Shown here: positions 22,811 to 33,493 of the stretch, piece by piece | Position numbering within the stretch: the first letter of the stretch is position 1 | How the letters are laid out: each line of letters begins with the position of its first letter | Assembly: GCA_900169235.1 (NCBI GenBank) | Contig: FWCC01000260.1 | Span: 1-64,000, forward strand | Length of the DNA stretch: 64,000 bases | Direction of reading: 5' to 3' | Source of the DNA: Zarea fungicola | Taxonomy: Eukaryota > Ascomycota > Sordariomycetes > Hypocreales > Cordycipitaceae | Made by a program: the position numbers and the translations under genes | The notes under the pieces: generated by a model | The model's database searches: none | Told to the model about the DNA's origin: nothing | The model's input: the letters and a program-made list of their open reading frames with translations, nothing else

Positions 22811-23333
22811 GATGGTGAACGTAATTCTTGTCTAGTCCAACCTTACTGTGCAGGAATTGCCCACGGTCAAGAATTAAATTAATAAATCTTATTGTATCTT
22901 ATTCTGGCCATATTCAAACAATGTCCGATCACGGGGCGAGGCTTGGTCGTGCTTACAAGCCAAATGGCGCAATACTGGCCAAAGAGGAACGAGGCACAAA
23001 GTCAGTGTCACCCCGCAGGGCTGCCCTGATCGGCGAGGCCCACGTAATGAGATAGCAGAAGATTAGTTTTGAGTTCATGTCTTCAACTGCCGAAGATTTC
23101 CGGTAATGTCGGCAGCAATCTTGCATTTGAGATACTGAGATGACGCATTCGATCTCTGCATTGCGCAATACGGCTACTGGCCAATCAATCCACGTCGGAG
23201 CTGCTTGCCTTGTCCTCAAACCAACAGAGTATGAGATGTAAACTTGGAGTAGATAAGTCGAAAGTGTCTCCTGTGAGCGAAAATCAGTTCATTAAATATT
23301 TTGTGCATAATTGAGCAGAATTTACTGTAGACA
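22811..23333. promoter_or_regulatory. Bidirectional promoter, monooxygenase / DUR3-type transporter
   Basis: This 523-base spacer separates divergent start codons. It contains HGATAR matches on the + strand near 23050 (AGATAG) and 23251 (AGATAA), the type of site bound by AreA/NIT2-class GATA regulators of nitrogen use. The matches are short and could be chance. Confidence 0.5.
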
Positions 23334-25510
23334 ATGTCGGTGTTTCTCCCAGCCAGGGCTGCAACAGCAACTGGGGCGGTCGAGCCGCCGCTGCCCCAAG
23401 CAGCTGGATATGTAGTCATCATTGTTATGGGATTTCTGATCGCCATTATCATGATCTTCATTACTCGAATACTTAAGAGGACTGCTGGGGAAGATAATCG
23501 AACGACAGAGATGTTCATGACGGCAAATCGCAGTGTCGGCACTGGTCTCACAGCCTCTGCCGTGATATCCTCTTGGCTCTGGAGCACGGCTATGCTGGCA
23601 AGTACTTTGGTTGGCTACAACTTTGGCATTGCAGGACCTTTTTGGTTTGCAGCAGGGTGAGTTCTGTCGATCCATATCTTTTCCCTCTTACTAACACAGT
23701 CAGCTGCTCTCCTATGATTGTATTTTTTGCCGTTTTGGGCATCGCCTGCAAGCTACGAGTCCCAGAAGCACACACATTACTGGAAATCGTTCGAATCAGA
23801 TATGGAAAAACTGGTCACATAGTATGGATTGTACTGTGCTTGATCAATAACATTATTGCGATTGCAAATATGCTTTTGGGGGCTAGTGCAGCCATATCTG
23901 CATTGTAAGTCACAACCCGTTGAACCGTGGCAGCTAAACACTAATACGCTTACCATCAGAACTGGTGTGCACATCATCGCTGCAACATTTCTGCTACCCG
24001 TCGGTGTTGTTATGTATACTTTTGTCGGCGGTATCAAGGCAACATTTTTGACGGACTATTTCCATACGTTTGTGATTACAGTCGTTATTTGCTTCTTCAC
24101 CATCAAAGTCTGGCTCACGCCAGAAATCAGCTCACCTAGCACACTATTCAATGTCATAACACAGTTAGCTGTGGATCGGCCCGTACCGGGTAATCATGGC
24201 GGTTCATACCTAACTATGACAAGTCCGGATGTGAGATACATAGCTCCGTGTTTCGGAATACTCTTTACTAACTGTGGTGCAAGGCGATCTACTTTGGCAT
24301 TATTCACATCCTTGCCAACTTTGGCCTCGTCATCATGGACACTGGCTTCTTCGCAAAAGCGTTCAGTGCCGCGCCGCACGCAGTAGTACCCGGCTACATC
24401 ATTGGAGGAATCGCATATTTTGCCATTCCTTGGTGTTTGGGTACTATTATGAGCCTCTCCGCACTTGCCCTAGAGAAGCAACCTTTCTTCCCGACCTATC
24501 CTCGATTAATGAATACCGCTGAAATATCCAGCGGGCTGGTATTACCATATGCCGCTGTTGCTGTCGCTGGCAAAGGAGGTGCTGTCGCGATTCTACTTGT
24601 TGTTTTCATGGCAGTTACGTCAACCATCAGCGCACAAGTCATATCCGTGTCCTCCATCATTAGCTTCGACATCTACAGGCAGTATATCAATCGACAAGCA
24701 AAGGACGAAGACGCGATTCGATGGAGTCATATTGGCGTCGTCACTTTTGGCCTCTTTGCTGCTGCGTTTTCCACTGCTCTACACTATGGCAAGGTCGACT
24801 TGGGGTGGACGCTATACATGCTTGGCGTCCTGACTTGCCCTGGAATCTTCCCCACGGTTTTCACAATTCTTTGGAAGAAGCAATCCAAAATAGCCGCAGT
24901 ATTGTCTCCTCTACTTGGCATGGCTACTGGAATTGGTGTTTGGCTCGGCACCGCCTCGGCTCTCTATGGGGAAGTCACTGTTGCATCGACCGGGCAGACA
25001 CTACCTTGCGTATATGGAACTGTGGCCTCGGCTTTCAGCCCATGCCTGTACTCGGTTTTGATTACACTTGTCAAGCCATCAAACTACAATTGGGCGGATT
25101 TCAGGAAAGAGCGCCTTGCCTTTTCCAAGTCTGCTTCTGGGGACTCTGACGAGGACCTGAAGTCGCATGAGGAGATGATCTCGCGGTACAGCGCAGACAA
25201 AACGCGCCTTAAGTACTGGCTCAGAACAGCTTCTATCGGTGCTTTGGCGACATTTTTAGGACATTGGGTCCTGTGGTAAGTTTCGTCCTAGTATTGATCA
25301 ACAGCAGTCATCTTCTAACATTTGCGCAGGCCACTGCCCATGTACGCTTCCCATTATATCTTCGGTAAGGCATTTTTCGAAGCCTGGATTGTTGTTGCTA
25401 TCATATGGGTTTGGATAACTATGTTGATTGCTGGATTTTATCCGCTGATTGATGGATGGAGAGCTATCAAGAACACCTTGGTTAATCTGCGCCAGCCTAA
25501 TCCACTCTAA
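23334..25510 (+). CDS. DUR3-type urea/polyamine sodium:solute symporter
   Basis: Five exons: 23334-23656, 23704-23904, 23960-24230, 24284-25275, 25330-25510 (655 aa). The solute:sodium symporter family is clear from the PLPQAAGY start, TANRSVGTGLTASAVISSW, the NFGIAGPFWFAAG segment and VPEAHTLLEIV. About fifteen hydrophobic segments are present, matching fungal DUR3 proteins in length. Known members take up urea or polyamines at the plasma membrane and are repressed by ammonium. The SGPFWYAAGAT-like segment has GC-S-P here rather than GAT, so substrate choice may differ. It shares a promoter region with the FMN monooxygenase and precedes the nitronate monooxygenase on the same strand. All intron phases agree. 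Confidence 0.92.
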
Positions 25511-26140
25511 CTAGCTGGTCGTACTCGCCCGGGTGCCTACTAAGAAGATAAAGATGGCCACGAGCGCTTAGCAATCAAGTTAGATATAGAAGAGCGACAA
25601 AAAAAGAAATCAGGTAGTTTATATAGTATTCACAGCATTGAGTGTCGAGCCGTTACTCAAATGTAAGGAATATGGTTTACAGCTAACCCTACATGTGATC
25701 AATAGCGTCTACTAACCTGTAACTAACTAATAGGAAAAGAAATCATTGGCCTTCCATACAACTAAACCCAGTACCGTGTCAAACGTCCCATATTTTATCT
25801 TTCAAGGAAGCACTTCGTCAGCAAAAATGGTATTATAACGTTAACAATTCTCTCCTCTGTCATTAGTCCCATCATCGTGGTTATCCCGCGATTTCCATTG
25901 TAACAAGTGATGGAAACGGGAATGACGGGTAGCGCGGGACAGTGAAACTAGCCATTAGTAATTCGTAAATCACCTGTTCTTGGACTCTGCCACTGACAAG
26001 AGCTGTGCAGCCAAACTTTAAAACAGCTCCATTACCTGTCTAAATAAATTCTCTCACTGCCTTTTCAAACGGATCTATCAGCTTTAAACTCACGAAGAGA
26101 CTACCTGACCTACATTGTTTATCCTCCCTTACAACGCAGA
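25511..26140. promoter_or_regulatory. Spacer with nitronate monooxygenase promoter
   Basis: A 630-base AT-rich stretch between two plus-strand genes. It has GATAA cores near 25546 (AGATAA) and, on the minus strand, near 25797. There is no coding evidence. Confidence 0.45.
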
Positions 26141-27235
26141 ATGTGGGCAGCCCGGCAGCGCCAGCATGTGGCATCACTTGCCCAACACTACAAATGGCTG
26201 AAAGCTCCATACATCATCGGCGCGCCGATGAGAGTCCTGGCAGGTCCAGAGCTAGCCATACAAGTATCAACAGCTGGCGGATTGGGGTTCATTGGACCTC
26301 CCGCAAATATTGCTGATGCTGCGATAGATTTGGCAAAGGCAGCTGAATTGGCACATGCATCTGCGTCGCCTATTCTTCAAACTCATCTGTTAAATACCGG
26401 CACACTACCCGTCGGCATTGGTTTTCAAACATGGACTACAGACCTGAAAGCGGCATTGGCCGCCCTAGACCAGCACAAGCCCTGCGCAGTTTGGCTGTTT
26501 GCTCCAAGACATGGCCAGGAGGAGCTAGACGAGTGGACTAGACAACTGCGGGCAATCGAGCCAAAACCACAAATTTGGATTCAAGTTGGTACTTTGAAAG
26601 AGGCCATCGCGGCGGCGACAAGCCTGCTACCGCCAGATGTTCTTGTAGTTCAAGGTGCCGAGGCTGGCGGACACGGCCGAGCCACTGATGGGCTTGGGCT
26701 GCAGGCTCTATTTCCAGAAATCAGCGACGCCACTGGGGAAAGTGGAATACCCCTTGTGGCTGCCGGCGGCATTGCTGATGGCAGGGGCCTTGCAGCTGCA
26801 CTGTCGCTCGGGGCTGCAGGAGCTGCGATGGGAACCCGCTTGCTTGCAGCAGCAGAAACTCGCATTAGCGGCGGCTATCAGCAGGAGGTCATTCGAGCCG
26901 CGGACAGCGCTGCAACGACAGTTCGGACGCAATTGTATAATCATCTCCGCGGGACCTATGGCTGGCCTGAGCAGTTCGCTCCACGGACTGTTATCAACAA
27001 GAGCTGGAATGATCATCAGGAGGGCGTACCATTCGAGGAGCTTAAGAAACGGCACGATGAAGCAGCGAGATCTGGAGATGCTGGCTGGGGACCCGATGGC
27101 CGACTTGCTACATATGTCGGTGCAGCAGTTGGCTTGGTTCGTGAAATAAAGCCTGCAGCAACGATAATATCCGAGACTAGGGATGAGGCCACAGGCATCT
27201 TTTCTTTCATTTCCAACAGTATCAACGGAGAGTAG
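26141..27235 (+). CDS. Nitronate monooxygenase (2-nitropropane dioxygenase family)
   Basis: An intronless gene of 364 aa. The FMN TIM-barrel family is shown by the N-terminal IIGAPMRVLAGPELA and STAGGLGFIG, the QGAEAGGHGR block with the conserved active-site His, and the phosphate-binding stretch IPLVAAGGIADGRGLAAALSLGAAG in two adjoining motifs. Family members oxidise alkyl nitronates such as propionate 3-nitronate to aldehydes with nitrite or nitrate release, giving detoxification or a nitrogen source. No targeting signal is obvious, though the first residues are basic. It lies downstream of the DUR3-type gene on the same strand and may act with the FMN monooxygenase at 21289-22810. Confidence 0.92.
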   Translation: MWAARQRQHVASLAQHYKWLKAPYIIGAPMRVLAGPELAIQVSTAGGLGFIGPPANIADAAIDLAKAAELAHASASPILQTHLLNTGTLPVGIGFQTWTTDLKAALAALDQHKPCAVWLFAPRHGQEELDEWTRQLRAIEPKPQIWIQVGTLKEAIAAATSLLPPDVLVVQGAEAGGHGRATDGLGLQALFPEISDATGESGIPLVAAGGIADGRGLAAALSLGAAGAAMGTRLLAAAETRISGGYQQEVIRAADSAATTVRTQLYNHLRGTYGWPEQFAPRTVINKSWNDHQEGVPFEELKKRHDEAARSGDAGWGPDGRLATYVGAAVGLVREIKPAATIISETRDEATGIFSFISNSINGE

Positions 27236-27336
27236 TAACTTTCGAGAAATGTCAAGCAAACAAAATATGTTCAAAACTAGTAGCTATGTTCGAGGAGTGG
27301 GAAGCCCGAATATATACATTGTAATTGAGCGACAGT

Positions 27337-28378
27337 TTATTGCGCACACTTCTTCGACTTGCAAGTGAGGTCTCCGTCGCAATCGTCGTCAGAAGAGCAC
27401 TTCGCCCCAAGACAGTGGCCGGTCCAAGAGCAGCTAGGAGGAGGGTTGGTACCGCCACCAGGAGGGTTGGTACCACCGCCACCAGGAGGGTTGCTGCCGC
27501 CACCGCCAATGCGTGACACAAGCCGGTCACCAAGGGATCCAAGGGACGACTCAAACGCGTCAAAGGTCTTGGCATTCCACGTCGCGCCATTGGCACCGGG
27601 AACAGCGTCAGAGCCTTTGAAGGCAATGTAAAGGACATCATTGTCGTCATGAGCCTCATTTCCATTCACTGCGCTGCCATAGCAGGCTCTTCCAAGAGAA
27701 TCCGATACCTCTCCAATAAGAGGAGGGCCATCATCACCGTTGGTATCGCCCCAGACACCATAGAACTATAAACAGGGTTAGTATCATGATTGTGTCACCT
27801 GTCGATTCTGTGCGTACCATCTTGTCACCACAAACAACCGCAACAAGAGACAGTGGCTCAATGCCGTAGGACTGGGGGTTGAAGTTGATGTAGCCAGACT
27901 TGCTACCTTCGTTGCCAAGAACAACAAATGAGTGAATGTAGGCATTCAAGTCCTTGACACCCTTGTTGTATCCCTTGACAGTATCCCCAAAGGTTGTCTG
28001 TCCCTGGGTATCAGTAGAACTGTCACAGCTTCCATCACCTGTTCCTAAAGCTCCATCGCAATCAATATCCATGTTCACAAGCTGGCCATTCTTGCCCTGG
28101 AGATACATGATGCCATAGTCAGACAGGTGATCTCCACAGTATCCAAAGTCTATTGGTTAAGAACAGTCGATGTTAGCTGATTGCATTTGTACCTATTCAT
28201 GCTTAAACATACTCTTAGAGTCCTTCTCTTGACTGTAAAAGCCACCCTTGAGTTCATTTTTGCATGAACCTTGAGCGCGAATGGAGTTGTACAAGTCCCG
28301 AACATTTTGGGGCACCTGGCGGCCTAGTGCCGGGCTGGCAAGGAGACCCGCAAGAAGGAGAGAGCTGGAAGTCTTCAT
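27337..28378 (-). CDS. Secreted GH75 chitosanase with Cys-rich tail
   Basis: Three exons on the minus strand: 28378-28213, 28149-27818, 27765-27337 (308 aa). Residues 1-19 are a signal peptide. The GH75 catalytic domain (about 20-240) has FGYCGDH, the NMDIDCDGA segment with acidic residues, and VCGDKMFYGVWGDTNGDDG. Fungal GH75 enzymes cut chitosan endo-wise outside the cell. A Gly/Asn/Pro linker with repeated NPPGGG units leads to a final 30-residue module containing six Cys, which looks like a small disulfide knot and may bind substrate. It is the next gene after a hexokinase on the same strand. A TATA-like element lies at 28446-28451, about 70 bases upstream. Confidence 0.93.
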
Positions 28379-29016
28379 GTTGTTTTCTTTAAAGTTCTGT
28401 TTACTGCTGTGTGTAGCCGGGTCATTTTAGGAGGCATTCGGGCAATTTATAGTTGGCACCGTGTACTGTGAGTCCTCAGCAATGCCGGCGGTTTACGGCC
28501 GACTTCAACTTGTCTACCTTATTTTCTGACATATAGTTAAGTTTAATTTCCTATCGGACCGTAGTCAATGCGGGGAAGCAGGGTTGTTAGATTGGTTGAC
28601 CGTGCGTGTGGCAATCTGGGGAAGCACTATGTAACGCTGCCAGACTGTAAGCCGGGTATGGCCGGCGTGTGTCCGGGGCTTTTTCCTAACAGGGACCGTT
28701 CATGGAGCGGGATTCTACGGCGTGAGAGCTTATCAAGCTTTAGTTTAAAGCTGGGAATAGCTGCAAACCTTTTTCATTCCACCAATAAACCATAGATGCA
28801 CTGCTATTTTGTGGTCGAATGTGGATGCCGGTAAACCAGTTTAGTGTCCCGGTTGGCTCAGGACAGACGGGAAACTAGCTTAGTCTTGAATGAGCAAAAA
28901 CGTGGTTGGGAAAAAACAACAACGTTGGGAAAAAGGGGCAATGTATTTGAATGCAACCAGTTGTCTAGGCGTTTAATATAGGAAGTACAGTAAGAAAAGT
29001 TATATACAGGTAGCGG
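28379..29016. promoter_or_regulatory. Chitosanase promoter region
   Basis: A 638-base spacer between the hexokinase stop and the chitosanase start, both on the minus strand. A TATAAA-like box at 28446-28451 (minus strand) is well placed for the chitosanase. The single short frame inside shows no motifs. Confidence 0.5.
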
Positions 29017-30661
29017 TCAAGGGATAGACTGTGCGATGAGCGCTGCACCTAAACTTGAGCCATCCTTGGCAAGACCGATCTTAACGCGTGATTCGCCCTC
29101 AGATCCGATTCTTGGCACAACACGCAAGGCACTCCGAATATCTTGTTCAAATCGGGGATAGTGCTCAAACAAGGACCCATCAATGCCAATGTCTATGCAG
29201 TCGTCATCTGAATTAAGCGTGCTCTCTGAGTCGAACGTCGCAGCATCTTCGTCGGATGGCGTAGTCTTCCAGAAATTGCAAAGTGCATTTGCCAGTGGCT
29301 CCAAGAAGCACCACCAGCCACGTTTGGGTGCGGTGCTCGCACTTTGTTGACGTGTGTCGTTTGATAATCTTCCGGAATGGATGATGATGGCGGCAATAGT
29401 AGCTCCAGCAAGTTGAGCAGCGCGCCGCACAATGGCCGCTCCAAGTCGAGAGAGTATCAAGACATCGCTCACGCTAAGATTAGTAACTTGCAGATTTTCT
29501 GTGATATCTCTCTGCAGCTTTTCCCAACTCGTATCTTTTGTTTCATCGTAGCCGGCTGCAAGCGTAGAGAGGAAAGAACTGCTGAGACTGTATGGCTTTT
29601 CAAGTGGTGATCCAGAGTTGATTGTCATGTCGAGATTCTTGGAAGCAACCAAGTCATAGATTGCCAGCCTGGCAAGCTCGCCGACATAAAGTGCCGATGT
29701 CTCTTTTTCGAAGAGCTGCTCCCCAGGCGAGGACGATTGCTTGTCGAGAATCTCGTCGTATGTGCAGGCTGGTAATGCGGACGGCGATTTATCAAACCAA
29801 GCCCCCCACTCCGTGTTGATGACCATGATAGTATCTGTAGCCGTGCATGGCTTGTCTGAAGGCGGCAACTTTTTAATATTTGCCAGTTCCTCGACATACG
29901 CAGCATTTGTACCTGTTCCGAATATGGCACCAATGAGTGGCGTGCAGGACTCTGATGATGTATATGCTTTCGCCATTAAAGTACCAACACTATCGTTGGT
30001 AAGTGCCGTAACCTGTACTCGCAGCTTCAGTCTATCAATGGCGTCTTGTAGCATGACGGCTGGATCCCTCCCAATTGCATCGGGAATATCCCATCCTTTA
30101 TCCCACTGAAGCATAGTACCATTGCTGGCGGAATGGCTGTCATAAGTGAAACTGAATGTGAACCCGAGTTTGCGGAAGTTGTCAACAGGGGCAGCCTGTC
30201 CATACAAATCGCCGCAATCGACATCCATTTCCGGGTTTTCTTTGAGAAATAGAGCTATTCTTGCCGCGATGAAGTCAAAAAGTGGTTCGTGCCGTTGGTT
30301 AACCATGACATCCCGGGGTACAGCGGACTTTGACTGCTTCATGGTATATTTTGAGTCCCCATGCAGCTGGACAGCACATACGCGACAGTTGGTGCCTCCA
30401 AGGTCGACAGCTAGAAATATGCCCGTCTCTGAGCCATTTGGAATCCTCGTCACGAAGGACGGGATTTGTGTTCCACCAATCTCTCCTAGACTATTGCCTG
30501 CAATCCCTGTTATTAGACAACCACCAGATATTAATTCATGCCAACGTACCTATGTATTGAAGGCAGTGGTCTGTCGCACGGCAGATGTCAGCCGTACTTA
30601 GAGAGAAACGGTCAATGGCGACCTGTGCGCCCGTGGCGCTACCTGCGGCTCTGTTTGCCAT
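29017..30661 (-). CDS. Hexokinase-family sugar kinase with insertion
   Basis: Two exons on the minus strand, 30661-30550 and 30506-29017 (533 aa). The hexokinase fold is shown by the phosphate loop DLGGTN (residues 72-77), LGFTFSF (151-157), catalytic Asp209 in LTND, the second phosphate motif FGTGTNAAY (233-241), INTEWGAW, and DGSLFEHYP near the end. All key residues remain, so it may be active, but it departs from canonical glucose hexokinases. Between HSGRL and IDIGIDGS there is an acidic Ser/Thr-rich insertion of roughly 40 residues. Atypical fungal hexokinases include N-acetylglucosamine kinases and regulatory paralogues. The neighbouring chitosanase suggests an amino-sugar role; this is inference. 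A Zn2Cys6 gene is divergent. Confidence 0.9.
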
Positions 30662-31619
30662 GTCACCACACACTGCGCGCTAGGTTTCCGGGAATTTTGG
30701 CACAGATTTCATCGCATAGAGGAGTAAAAGACTTATAAGAGAAAAGAATTCCAAGGTCTGCGTCGACGATACAGTGGCCTCTGCACCGCGCTTCTCATCT
30801 CCGGTTTTCCTTGGGCTTTCCTCCCGCTGTAGAACCACAATAAAGCTGCAGACCCCGTTGCGTTGCTAACATTGAAGAGATTCTCCGGCAATATTCGCCG
30901 AATGGTGCCGGCGTTTACCGGGTTCATCCCACGAAAGCACGGCCAATTTTACTGGTGGGCCCCTTACCCCTTCATGGCTCCCAGCAGCACCACCACACAT
31001 TGCCACACTGGGATGAATATGGTGCGAGACTTGCTTATCATGATTGGACTATTCATGCAGAGCGGGGGTCGGCCAAGTCGGAAGAAAATCGGACGGTACA
31101 TGGCCCCAAGTCGCTGCACATTGCTGCCAGTAGGGGGTTAGTTTGGCGGAGGGTGCCCCACGATCTTGGCTTTAATAACTGGCACTCATATGCTCGCCTG
31201 ACCCCTTCTTTATCATCTAGCCCTGTGCCACGAGGGCATGGTTGCATTTACAGTAGTAAGCGTGGTTGTGGCGGTCTCTGTCTGGTGTGGTGGCCACTGG
31301 ACCGTCGGTGCTGGTGTAATCCCACCACTAGTCTGTTGTAGATTATCATGCACCAATTCTCTCGCGTACTCATGGCAGTGGGGACTTACCCCCCGCATTC
31401 CCCAACTCCCCAGAAACACATCACCCAAGCTTGGCTGAGCCATCATGAACATTCTGCATTGGAGCCACTGAGCCAGCCAAATACAGAGCAAACAAGACAT
31501 CGGATGGGATTCCCTCCCTTCAGCGTAAAGTCTCCATCTAGAGCTTTGAGTCTCGGCATTGATCGCGAATCTGGTAAACGGCTCGGATAGCAAACCTCCT
31601 GCCTATATTCGTTACCACG
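30662..31619. promoter_or_regulatory. Divergent promoter: hexokinase / Zn2Cys6 regulator
   Basis: This 958-base spacer separates divergent start codons. Frames within it are short and overlap on both strands without motifs. It presumably holds both promoters. Confidence 0.5.
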
Positions 31620-33493
31620 ATGGACGACGAGTCAGGCGAGCCAAAGGCGCGGAAGGCCTGCAGTAAGCACCCTGCCATAGATCGCAGGAAGCACGTGTAT
31701 GCCGTGTGAGGTTGCTAATCGGCCTCAGTTAATTGTCGCAGGCAAAAGATGAAGTGCAGGATGGATTCGGGCAACACTTGCCGCCGGTGTGAACGAGCGG
31801 GACTGCCTTGCATCTTCGTACCGAGAGCCAATGCGTCTGCTTTCATGGTACCCGCATCTATGCCCTTGGCGGAGATGGCGTCTTACGACGTAACACGCGA
31901 CATCTTACGCCGAGTCAAGATCATCGAAGATCATCTCGGACTACCAAGTGCTGGAAAGGTCGAGGAAGTCGAATCGAAACCCACAATCACACCAATCGAA
32001 GCTGCTCCGGCGGAACCCGATATCTCTGGCGATGATCAATTTCAGCATTTATGGGACTCGGTGGCAAGCCTCGAACGGTGTACGATTGGGAACCGCGACC
32101 CAGCAATATGGAACAAGAACATAATAAAATATCTTTGGCAAACGTAAAAGCCCTCCCTCCCTGCGGACGCCCATACTTCCATGCACTAATGCATCCGCAG
32201 ATTCCATGATAAGATGCCAGGTCTACATTTCTTTCCAAGCAAGCAGATCTTCTCATCTCCCCAGCCGCTTCTTCTCGCATCCATGCTATACTGCTCGAGC
32301 ATTCGAGGATCACCTGAGCATGCGGTTCTCGCACCCGGATACTTCAAAGTCATGAGCTGCGCCATTGCACAATTAAGTATACCAGGCAGTGAACTTGCAA
32401 TCCCATTCGACGATCCGGCCATCGCCGAAGCTATTGCATTTCACTCGGTTCTCGGCCTCGTTCTGGCGAGCTTGCTCAATGAAGCCAAGGTTCGCGAAAC
32501 AGGCCTGTGGATTTCCATCGCATACAACTTGATCCTGGAACATTGCCCACCCCAGATTGATGAGAATATATTTGACTGGCCAAAGATCTTCAAGGGAGTT
32601 CAAATTGTCGATTTGGAGCATGCCTCGCTACATTTAACCTGCCCAGTGGTCCCTATCGAGCCCCCGTTTCCTGCGTTGCAAATACCACACCATGATCCAC
32701 TGTATCGCTTGTCGCGCATGATGCATACCGGTCTATCGCGATTCTCCGGTCGCGGGTTGCCTACTATATGGTCATGTTTCACCATGAATCTTGGCGTTGT
32801 CTTTCCTTCGGCTATCCCCTTTACACCGATTGATGCCGCTGTGATTAGGGATTGGGCAAGAAGCCTCGATGATTGGTTGGTCGAGTTTGCCAAGACGGGT
32901 GACGAAAGTGATCATCAACGGACTCTTGTGTTCCGCCAATATGTGCTGCATCGCCTTGTTGTACTGTCAATCTATCATCCGGCCCGTGGCTGTAACCTAC
33001 ATTCAAACAGCATCACGCTGCACGAACAACATGAGCTTCTTGTGTCAGCCAGAGCAACTTTGAAGCTGCATCTCAATGATAAATCAATATGGGCAAACTG
33101 GGATCTCGTTGTGATCACTTGGGCAGCTCTCATAGTCTTGCAAGGCATAGAAGCTGGTGCTGGGGAACCGGATGGTAAGCAGAATTGTTGTGTTTTCGTT
33201 TCACAGCTTAAGATGGCTAATTTACTGCAGACTTTCAAAATATTCGAATACACCTTACTTTGTTGCACGAAACGAACGAGACAAAACCTTGCCTACGGGA
33301 AAAGCTTGCGGCGCGACTTGAGCAGCAGCTCGATTCCTTGCATACGCCAAGCCCCTCGGCGGCACAACAAGTGCCAATAGACTTGAATCAAAACTTGGAC
33401 TATTCGTGGCAACTTTTTGACCATGCTCTCATCGAGCAAGTCATGGACCCCTATTGGATGCGGCCAAATGGCAACCAGCCGACTATACCCTAA
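31620..33493 (+). CDS. Zn2Cys6 transcription factor
   Basis: Four exons: 31620-31662, 31729-32143, 32201-33174, 33231-33493 (564 aa). The first intron interrupts the zinc cluster; splicing restores ACINCRRQKMKC followed by Cys spacing 7-2-6. The rest has a short coiled segment (ILRRVKIIEDHLGL), then a helical fungal-specific regulatory region, with LARSLDDW-like and HRLVVLSIYHPA helices. The C-terminus is rich in Asp, Trp and Pro. It is divergent from the hexokinase and therefore a candidate regulator of the hexokinase-chitosanase pair; the sequence itself gives no target. Confidence 0.9.
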
